Below are positions 56,390 through 64,000 of a stretch of DNA of 64,000 bases, piece by piece; position 1 is the first letter of the stretch, and every line of letters begins with the position of its first letter. The translations under genes and the position numbers were made by a program. The notes under the pieces are model-generated. The model was given only the letters and a program-made list of their open reading frames with translations. It ran no database searches and had not been told where the DNA came from. The DNA lies in NCBI RefSeq assembly GCF_000208745.1, contig NC_030853.1:29627473-29691472 (forward strand). Reading direction: 5' to 3'. The DNA is from Theobroma cacao (Eukaryota; Streptophyta; Magnoliopsida; Malvales; Malvaceae).

Positions 56390-56775
56390 TTTTTATATAT
56401 AGTGGAAAAATAAAGCTCACTATATCATTCTAGATCAGGAAATACTCATACTATCTGCAAGTAAAATTGCACTAATATTAGGTGGTGGAGAATCCATAAT
56501 ATGTAATCTTAAGAGAAGATTCTCATGGTGAGTGGTCATCCAATCCGCACATTGATTTACTTCACGATGGATGTGAGTTAAGGTACAGTTCCAAGACCGT
56601 TGAAATAGCTCCCTGATACACTTGAGTAGATCTGCATTCTGCTCCGGTCGGAAACTTTAGTTAGAAATCTTCTGGACAGCAAGCCGAGAATCTGACTCCA
56701 CCTGAACCTTTTTAAATCCTCTGTCCCAACATAAAGTTAATCCCCAGTATAAAACCCATAACTCTGCCTGCAAGG
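56390..56775 (-). mobile_element. LINE relic: RNase H-like domain fragment
   Basis: On the minus strand the sequence reads AELWVLYWGLTLCWDRGFKK then VQVESDSRLAVQKISN and a stop, followed in frame by a degenerate RELFQRSWNCTLTHIHREVN segment and CADWMT. This is the RNase H (RVT_3) domain found at the 3' end of plant non-LTR retrotransposon polyproteins. The HREVN...AD signature is the conserved end of that domain. An internal stop and the missing upstream part make it a 5'-truncated dead copy, ending near 56390 in A/T-rich sequence. Confidence 0.82.
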
Positions 56776-56795
56776 GAAAAACATAAATATACATG

Positions 56796-56837
<42 letters not shown>

Positions 56838-56840
56838 GTN

Positions 56841-56873
<33 letters not shown>
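56796..56873. repeat. (TA)n microsatellite with an ambiguous base
   Basis: TA repeat of about 78 bases interrupted by ATAATAGTN; the N is at 56840. The length is likely unreliable in the assembly. Confidence 0.93.
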
Positions 56874-56879
<6 letters not shown>

Positions 56880-56922
56880 AGGCTGAACGCTGACTCAAAC
56901 ATTAGACCAGTGATTTAAGTAC

Positions 56923-59704
56923 CTAAATATCTTCAGCTTTTGTCGAAGCATCAGAATCTAGTGGCCTATGAGCTTGCTGAAGAGAAACCTGAGTTTGGTC
57001 TTGCGTTTTGTTTCCATCTTCATCTTTTTCTGTTTCCCAGAGGAAACTAGCATATGCTGCAAGAACAAGGCTGTAAAGCAGAAAAACAGTGGAATAAGAA
57101 TTTTGCCAGGTGGCATTAACAACATACTACCATCTTTATTCAGAACCTACTATAGATCTCCAAGATATTGCAGAAGAAAATAGGACATGAGTTGAGTTCA
57201 TAAAAGTAGAATTTTGTTCCATATAGAGACTAGAGAGTCTCAAGTAACTGAAACTACCTATTTTCAGGAGTAGCTTCTACTGCTCGCTCAAAGTAATGTG
57301 AGGCCTCATTATGGTCATGGTGAAGATCCCACACCAATTTGGCATATTGTGACATGGTTTCACCATCGCCCGGGTCAGCTTGTATGGCTTGTAAGTAGTA
57401 TTCTTCAGCTCCTTCAAGATCTCCTTTAGACTGTCATTCCAAGAGGACAGTTACTGTTACAAGGGTGAAAATGGCACTCAAAAGAAGCAAATGAGCTAAT
57501 TATGCAGAAAATAACTGAGCAGGATATACAAATTTCACCTGATGTAAGAAACGTGCATAATTGCCAAGAACCAAAGGGTTGCAAGGATTTTCCTTAACCA
57601 TCCTCCTATAATAATCCTCAACATCAACATCCCGGATACCTTTAGCTGCTTTAACATAATCTGCATGAACCCCAAAGCCTCCTGGATTGGGAGGGTGCAA
57701 GGATAGGCTAGCTGGATCAGTTTCTTCTATAGGTTGTGAGTTCTTGGATAGCCTGAGAGTTTTCTCCTCTTCAACCTGAGATAAAAGTAAAAGTATTATA
57801 GCCTTGCCAAGTGCCAACAATATGCCACATTTTAGTCTTTACAAGAAAATGAAATAGCTGCAACATAGGTCAAGTAACACCTTTATGTATTCTTCTTGTT
57901 CTCTATTTTCCTCTGCATCAGCCTCTATTTCCCAGAGGAAACTGGCATATGCTCCAAGGACGTTGCTGGAAAAAGAAAAGGAAATGAACAAATTAAACTT
58001 AAGCTTCTGGAACTGTTTAACAACATCCAGTAGCCAAGGTTTGCAATAAACCATGTAACTTTGTGTGTTGTTAACCACATTTTTTTCGACAATGAAACCA
58101 AGCCAGTTAAACAACAAATATCTCAGAGGGGATTGGTAACTAGTTCAACTGAAACCTTGGTTTAAAGTATCCATCCAAGTATAGATAAGTACTGACCTAT
58201 CTTGAGGAGAAGCTCGAACTGCACGTTCAAAGTAACTAAGGGCTCTATCTTTGTCTTGGTGGAGTTCCCACACTATTTTGGCATACTGTGACAGAATTTC
58301 ACCATCTTCAGGATCTGCTAGAGTAGCACGATGATAATAGTCCTCTGCTCCATGAACATCTCCCTTAGACTGTTGAAAGAGATTGAATCATGTCCCGTAA
58401 AATTGAAACATCATGTTTATTTTTTTATTTATTCTAGAAAATCTATATTGCATAAGCTGTGCAATGCATTCTGAAGCAAACTCCATGTTAATATGGAAAT
58501 GCTACATCCAAGGATGATGAGAAATGATGGGTTTCTTTTCCTCTAGCTCCTTCTGGTTCAGTAGTCCAAATTAGGACTAAACTAAAAGCAGCAGTGACTC
58601 AAAAGGCACACACTTAGGTAGTCTAGTTGTGATCACCTGCTGTAATATCTACTATGAGATGGATCTAAATTACATCCAAAAAAGTACTAAAACCCAGTCA
58701 ATTATTGAATCTGGCTTATGAGAACTTGTTTATCTACATATTCCTTGAGAAATATCAGCCAATCAACTTACATATGACCTAGAATGGGTTCACATACATC
58801 AAACAGATTACCTTTTCTACTGCAAACATCTCAAATCTTAAATGCCTAAGATGGTAAGGCCAAATTTAAAGTATTGGGAAAGCAGGAAATATATATTAAT
58901 CAGTCTCACCTGTAAGAATTTAGCATAATTCCTTAGGAACAGAGGATGGCAGGGGTACTCATTAACCAGCCTCTTATGAAACTCTTCAAGATCACGAGCC
59001 TCATCAAGATCCATTGAGCTTAAATCAACAGCATCAGCCATGGTACCAAATCCAGCACCATCAATTCCAAGACCTGTTGCAAGATACATGGGAGGACTAG
59101 GTGGTTCAAGATCAACTTCTTCTTCATTGTAAGGACTTTGAATTCTGTTTCCTCTTTCTTCTTCCTCCTCTCCTTCTTCCTGAATCAATTCCATATACTT
59201 CTTCCCAAAGCTGAAATCAGCATTGCCTACAGCATCAATGCTCTCTCCAATTGTAACTGTTCTCTCCAATGCCTCCTCCCCGCCTTGTCCATCTTCAAGC
59301 CCTTCATTGAATATCGAAAAAGACGGTGCACTATGCAACATTGTTATATGATGCCTACAAAAGGATTTCTTTGGTGTTCTGGAATCAAGAAACTGAGCTA
59401 TATCACAAGAACTATAATCTAATTTTTCTAAGCTTCCTTCAGACTTAGCTCTTCGAAAGCCTCTAAGGTGAAAACTGCCAGATTCTTGATTGAATTCAGA
59501 GAACCCAGAAGTTGAATGAGACAGTGGAGACGAATTATGTGACAATGATGTCAAGTTAAGGTTTTCCTGACCATGACAGAAGAGGTTTCTGCTATGGTTA
59601 CCATGAAGCAACCTATAAGTAGTATCAAGATCTTTGTTTGGACTATCAGAGAAAGGGAAGAGGAGGCTTCCTATAACTGGGGTTGATGAACTTCTTAGAA
59701 GCAT
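56923..59704 (-). CDS. Tetratricopeptide-repeat (TPR) protein with duplicated exon module
   Basis: Six exons: 59704-58910, 58369-58197, 57965-57881, 57775-57539, 57430-57258, 57070-56923; all GT-AG with matching phases; 536 residues. The N-terminal half (MLLRSSSTPVIGSLLFPFSD) is Ser-rich, low complexity and acidic (EEGEEEEERG). The C-terminal half has TPR-like repeats in two parallel modules: FLRNYAKFLQ/SKGDVHGAEDYYHRA/ILSQYAKIVWELHQD/ALSYFERAV/YASFLWE, and LVLGNYARFLHQ/SKGDLEGAEEYYLQA/MSQYAKLVWDLHHD/ASHYFERAV/YASFLWE. Exons 2 and 5 are both 173 nt, with identical flanking phases and positions, so an internal duplication created them. It resembles Arabidopsis TPR4-type proteins (from memory); TPRs bind protein partners, partner unknown. 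It is divergent from the C2 gene. Confidence 0.9.
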
Positions 59705-61323
59705 TTTCTTGGTGCCGCTTAAATACTTGATCCAGTTTGCCTACCTGAGATTATAAAATTCTGTGCCTATGAGCTGGTGAACAACGAAAGCTGAATAAAC
59801 TAAACTCAATTTGATTTCCAACATTAATAAAATAAAAGAAACTCCCATATGCTTATGCCTGCAATCTTAAGTGGGGTTGGCAATTTTTGTTTTGAGCTGA
59901 GATCAAGCTTTCTACTTTTCTTCTGTATCTTATTCCTTGGTTCTAAGAAACATGCTCTAAGGGGAAACAGCAAAACATAATTTTATCAGTTACTACCAAT
60001 TGCTAGAGGTGGGAAAAGTAAATAACTTGGATTGATACCAAAGTCAAGTATAACAAGATGCATGTGATTCCTTTTTGAGTAAAGGACTTAACATTATCAC
60101 ATGAAGTTTACCAAATAATTTATTTCTTTTGAGTTGCTTTGTGATTCTGGAAGCAAAGAAGCAAGTAGCCAACTGCCAACCTTATCAGGTTAATTATTAT
60201 TTAACTCTCTAGCCTAGAGAATGGAAACTAAGTCAAGAAATGAAACCAGAAAAAAAAAGGGTATTGGATTTCATACCTCAGAAGAACAAAAAGGAACCTA
60301 TTGCTTGAAAAATGCTTGTAATAGGAAAGAGGTGATACCCTAACCTAGCCCCACAGGCAACATCAATGGAAGGTGGTGTGATGATGAAGAGATTGGTGGG
60401 TGCTTGTGTTTTTCCGGTCGGGCGAGGTGAGCCATCCCAAATCCTGGTTGTGATTTTGGAAGGGTTAGATGTGCCACAGAAATGTGTGACATTAATCTCT
60501 AGGTACTACATACAATACAGGGAATGCTGGAGCCAGGTGATCAGGTTAATCAGATGGCAAGTGTAGCATGTTATTAACTGCAAGGTGTCATTCAAACCCT
60601 TAGAGAAGGTTTTTTTTTTTCTTTATTTATTTACCTGAATTTATATTTAATGTATTATCGACATTAACCTACCTTCCATGGGCCACAACTGAACGCATTC
60701 AGGATTCAGCAGTCTGAAGGACGCCTAAAAAGCAGTCCATGGCTGCCCACTCTTGCACTTCCAGCCACTGCAAGGTCTCAACTCTCAACCAGACGACTAA
60801 CACAAATTTGTCCTTTTTCTAAAAAAGGAAGAGCTTCTGGAAGTTCCAACACAGGCAAAAATAGAAAAAGGATTGGGTTGGGTTGGGGCAGCCAAAAACT
60901 CCCACGTATTGACTTATAATCCTAATTAAAAAGGAAAAGAGAAAACACACCTTGCGATCCTTTGCCACTTAAAAGAGTCAAAAGTCTCCCAGTTCAAATG
61001 TTTTTTTCTCCCCCCATGGATGTCAAAGGATAACTAACAAAACGTTAGAAAACAACGGTTTCCCTCTATTAACACAGGCCACACCCCATTTCCAAATGCC
61101 CATCAATTCTTTTCTCTTCCTCCTTTATTTTCTCCTCATTTCTTTCTATTACCTTTCTCCCTTCCCTCGTCGTCGTCGAAGACGACGAGATGGGATCTTT
61201 CCTCGTTAATTAACAACAACTGCACTGGATTTATTAGTTGTTGCATGATTGCCTATTTGAAGAAAAAAAATCTACGACGAAGAAGAGAAGGGCCGAATCT
61301 TTGACGTTGATATTGGTATTGAT
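59705..61323. promoter_or_regulatory. Divergent intergenic region between TPR and C2 genes
   Basis: About 1.6 kb that should hold both promoters and 5' leaders. A potential donor/acceptor pair for a 5' UTR intron of the TPR gene exists near 59740-60280, but it cannot be proven. Pyrimidine-rich sequence (TTCTCTTCCTCC) at 61110-61170 and GTCGTCGTCG lie just before the C2 leader. No gene seen. Confidence 0.4.
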
Positions 61324-61353
61324 ATCAATATCAATATTAATATTGATATTGAT
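61324..61353. promoter_or_regulatory. Perfect 30-bp palindrome overlapping a start codon
   Basis: The sequence from 61324 to 61353 equals its own reverse complement (half-site ATCAATATCAATATT). It ends inside the ATG at 61352-61354 of the C2 gene. In mRNA it could fold into an A/U-rich hairpin that includes the first two bases of the start codon. It lies in a GATATT-type simple repeat, so it may have arisen by repeat slippage and inversion. Confidence 0.85.
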
Positions 61354-62794
61354 GAGGAATATGAACGTTTTAGCACCATTCCAGCTGTTGGAGCTCAATG
61401 TGATCTCGGCCCAGGACTTGGAGCCCGTAAGTCGTCGCAAAATGCGGACCTACGCGGTGGCTTGGGTGCATCCGCAACGCAAGCTGTCGACCCGAATCGA
61501 CAACCTAGGCCACACCAACCCGACGTGGAACGACAAATTCGTTTTCCGCGTCGACGACGAGTTCCTCCACGGTGACACGTCGGCCGTCATGATCGAACTC
61601 TACGCCGTCCATTGGTTCCGCGACATCCACGTGGGAACCGTCCGGGTCATCGTCGGAAACCTCATATCGCCGCCTACGTCTCGGCCGCGCCATCGCCACG
61701 AAGTCCAGATAGGGATGAGGTTCGTGGCGCTTCAGGTTTGGAGGCCATCGGGTCGGCCCCAAGGGATTTTGAACATTGGGGTGGCGTTGCTTGATAGTTC
61801 AATGAGGAGCATGCCTTTGTATATGCAAATGGGGTCGTCGGCGGTCGGGTATCGGCATTTGATGGGTGAGGAGATTCAAAGCTCCAATAATAATAATAAT
61901 AATAATCCTTCCATCACTAGCAAAAGCAATAACCCTCAGCTTTTGCTTAATGGGCTAATCAAACCCATGCTCCGACGAACCAAGAGTGATTCGAGTTCGA
62001 TGTTCTCGTCAGATTTAAAGAGCAAGAGATCCATTAAAGGCGGGTCAGTGGTTAATGGGGGCTCAATGGTTAATGGTGGGTCAATCGTTAACGGGTCAGA
62101 AATTGGGAAAACCTATAGAATTAATTCAAGGGGAAGTTCCATGGTAAATTACACATTTGAGAAGAGTAAACTGGGAAAACCAAGTTCCATTATTAACGGG
62201 TCCCAGGATCCAGGAAAAAAAGGTTCGGAAGTTACGGGGCTGTCCAAGAAAATAGACAAGGGGACCAACGAGAAAAACGGTCCAAAAGCTGTGGTGAAAT
62301 CATCAGCCGCCAAGTCACCGGGTGGGTTTAAATATAACGGGTTGGATTACGGGGCTCCAAGAAAAATGGGTGGGGGTACATTTTGCACCGATTCAGAGTT
62401 GGGTCCATCCCCATCCGAGGTGGCAGCAGCCATGGCCAGAAACATGTACCCCAACAGAATGGATGAGACAGAGAGCTCCTTGGTGGACGAGTGGAGTCTA
62501 GATGGGAGCATCGAGGGGCTTCGGTCAAAGCTGGACAGGTGGAGAACCGAACTCCCACCAGTGTACGACCGAGGTGAATTTTCTAGTTACCTGTCTAGCG
62601 GGATTCCTACAACCACCAAAAAAACCAGACATGTTCGAAGACACACTGTCAATGAGGGTTTGTTTTCATGTTTTGGTAACGTTTGTGGATGTGAAATCTC
62701 CATTTCTTGTGGGCCTAGTGGGGCAGCAGCAGCAGCTAGAGAAAAGGGCAAGTTGCGCCGAACCCATTCCACGGATAACTTGAGTTTCCTTTGA
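61352..62794 (+). CDS. C2-domain protein (plant calcium/lipid-binding family), single exon
   Basis: A 480-residue intronless protein. The C2 domain occupies about residues 8-125 (LLELNVISAQDLEPVSRRKM, RTYAVAWVHP, TRIDNLGHTNPTWNDKFVFR, RDIHVGTVRVIVGNL). Only some of the calcium-binding aspartates are obvious, so Ca2+ dependence is uncertain. A disordered, Ser/Asn-rich middle follows, with a seven-Asn run and an imperfect repeat (GGSVVNGGSMVNGGSIVNGS). The C-terminus is conserved-looking (NEGLFSCFGNVCGCEISISC). The first 500 bases are markedly GC-rich compared with surroundings. The start at 61352 is chosen because the longer open frame upstream has no ATG; MRNMN gives a second ATG at 61361. 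The family binds membranes or phosphoinositides. It is divergent from the TPR gene, a pairing I recall from Arabidopsis At1g04530/At1g04540. Confidence 0.9.
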   Translation: MRNMNVLAPFQLLELNVISAQDLEPVSRRKMRTYAVAWVHPQRKLSTRIDNLGHTNPTWNDKFVFRVDDEFLHGDTSAVMIELYAVHWFRDIHVGTVRVIVGNLISPPTSRPRHRHEVQIGMRFVALQVWRPSGRPQGILNIGVALLDSSMRSMPLYMQMGSSAVGYRHLMGEEIQSSNNNNNNNPSITSKSNNPQLLLNGLIKPMLRRTKSDSSSMFSSDLKSKRSIKGGSVVNGGSMVNGGSIVNGSEIGKTYRINSRGSSMVNYTFEKSKLGKPSSIINGSQDPGKKGSEVTGLSKKIDKGTNEKNGPKAVVKSSAAKSPGGFKYNGLDYGAPRKMGGGTFCTDSELGPSPSEVAAAMARNMYPNRMDETESSLVDEWSLDGSIEGLRSKLDRWRTELPPVYDRGEFSSYLSSGIPTTTKKTRHVRRHTVNEGLFSCFGNVCGCEISISCGPSGAAAAAREKGKLRRTHSTDNLSFL

Positions 62795-64000
62795 AGTTTG
62801 AGAATCATAAGGACTAAATTGTAAAGGCAGTAGTTTTTCTTTTTTATTTGGACGAGTACAAAATGGAGGGGGACAATGGCTTCTGAAGATTGATGGAAGT
62901 CGCTTAGGCCATTCTTTCCCATTTATTTTTCTTTTTCTTTTTCTTACTGTTTTGTAGTTCGTGTACTGAAATCACATCCCATTTTATACTTGGGGGAAAA
63001 AGAAAAAGAACAAGAAAAATGATGCTAATGGTTGAGGGTTGTTGCTCGAAATTTATGAACCTTTTGTCATAATTCAAACATTAATATGTGTTTTCTGGGA
63101 GGGGCTAGAGAAATTTTGTGTTTCAATATTGAAGGTTTACTTGGATGAAATCAATGCATGGTTCGGATTGCTAATGCCTGCCTCTAATTAATGAAGCTTT
63201 AGTGTCAGCCATGAAATGGCTTGCTGTATGTTTTCCGATAAGACATCAGATATGAGTTGTGTGCAAGCCTTGAATGGCTGTAAAAATTAATACTGTTGCT
63301 GACTTCATTTGTTTTGAGGATGTAATCAAAGGATTGGTTGTCTGTTGCCTCTAACATTTGCCTGTATATTAATGGAGTCTTGTCGTATGTCTCAAAGCCT
63401 TAATGGGGTCCAGCAGGCATAGGTCACAGTGACAGTACTGTTGTTGTGGGATGAGATCTTCAGAATAATAGAATCTCCCCTCATCAATCTGGTACAACAT
63501 AGCAGACAACAGGAATTTGAATGCACAATTCAGAAAAGTGTACTCTTCTAACACATTACCTGATCACCTTGAAGATCAATAGATTGAAATCACCACCTCA
63601 GATCCATCAAGTTGCAGAGAAAAAAAAAAAGGGGGATAACTAATAATGCTTGTTCCTTGGATTTTAGTGTGCTTTTACCGTCTTTGGAAACTCTTTAATC
63701 AGAAACAGTTCATATATTTATTTGAAAGCATCACTTTTACCACTTTAACTTTCCATCGACTGAAGCTCGAAATTGATAGTTTTGTTTTGTTGTGAGTAAG
63801 AGCAATCGTCATTACTCATTAGCCTAATTCTACACACACACACACACACACAGATGGATGCTCATGACTATATATCAGATTTGATCATGTTCCTGATGCT
63901 GATGTTGTCTTTATGTGGAGACATACTTCCTTGGCTGTTAGAATCTGCTTGTTTCTCCCAAGTAATTTTTGCATCCTTGGCAGATCAGTTTACTGAAGTC
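62795..64000. other. 3' UTR and intergenic; (CA)n at 63832-63852
   Basis: The 3' UTR of the C2 gene, then sequence without recognisable genes to the window edge. A short ACACAC microsatellite is the only clear feature. The part after 63300 could belong to a neighbouring gene's UTR or introns. Confidence 0.45.

Noticed and set aside
60366..60566. 66-codon plus-strand frame in the TPR/C2 intergenic region
   Set aside because: No homology recognised and no splice context; likely chance.
61238..61351. N-terminal extension of the C2 protein with a hydrophobic Leu/Ile run, possibly a membrane anchor
   Set aside because: The frame has no ATG upstream of 61352, and the hydrophobic run comes from the GATATT simple repeat in the 5' leader.

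Overview
The window is nuclear DNA of a eudicot plant. The evidence is AT-rich introns and intergenic DNA, spliced genes with GT-AG junctions, DYW- and E-class pentatricopeptide repeat (PPR) proteins, a plant TOM9 import receptor, a chloroplast cpRNP, plant-type receptor-like proteins (RLPs) and abundant transposon relics. A rosid, possibly Malvales-like, would fit, but the species cannot be proven from sequence alone.

Left flank (1-7.1 kb) holds housekeeping genes: the 3' end of a DYW-class PPR editing factor (+), a single-exon TOM9/TOM22-type mitochondrial import receptor (-), a four-exon spermidine-synthase-like methyltransferase (-), and a four-exon gene of unknown function (+). Next come two broken defensin-like (DEFL) genes at 8.2-9.0 kb. 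These were found only by joining a signal-peptide exon to a cysteine-rich exon.

Central accessory region (10-46.7 kb) is a decayed tandem cluster. Its repeated unit is a PPR gene on the minus strand, a repeat-filled spacer, an RLP gene on the plus strand of the EIX/Cf type, and a conserved RLP 3' flank. One PPR gene is intact (10.1-12.0 kb) and two RLPs are intact (22.9-25.9 and 40.4-43.4 kb). The others are pseudogenes: RLPs at 15.2-17.7, 27.4-30.4 and 38.0-38.4 kb, and PPR relics at 17.7, 27.2, 32.4, 38.4-39.6 and 44.3-45.5 kb. At three places RLP and PPR sequence are fused head-on. Mobile elements with readable boundaries sit inside the cluster: two hAT-like elements with 8-bp target duplications, a solo LTR with a 5-bp near-duplication, a poly-A retroinsert with an 18-bp duplication, and several about 1.1-kb elements with very long terminal inverted repeats. 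One long-inverted-repeat insertion was copied with its block. A third DEFL relic lies at 46.2 kb.

Right flank (47-64 kb) is ordinary again: a chloroplast twin-RRM ribonucleoprotein of CP28B/CP29 type (+, 4 exons), a G3BP-like NTF2+RRM protein (+, 9 coding exons), a TPR protein built from two copies of one exon module (-, 6 exons), and a C2-domain protein (+). The C2 start codon overlaps a perfect 30-bp palindrome.

Functionally, RLPs are surface immune receptors and DEFLs are secreted defence or signalling peptides, so the middle looks like a birth-and-death immune receptor cluster between stable housekeeping genes. I saw no tRNA, rRNA or CRISPR array and no clearly new biological system. The most unusual items are the RLP/PPR co-duplication with chimeric junctions, the duplicated island-domain motif in one RLP, the DEFL relics and the start-codon palindrome.
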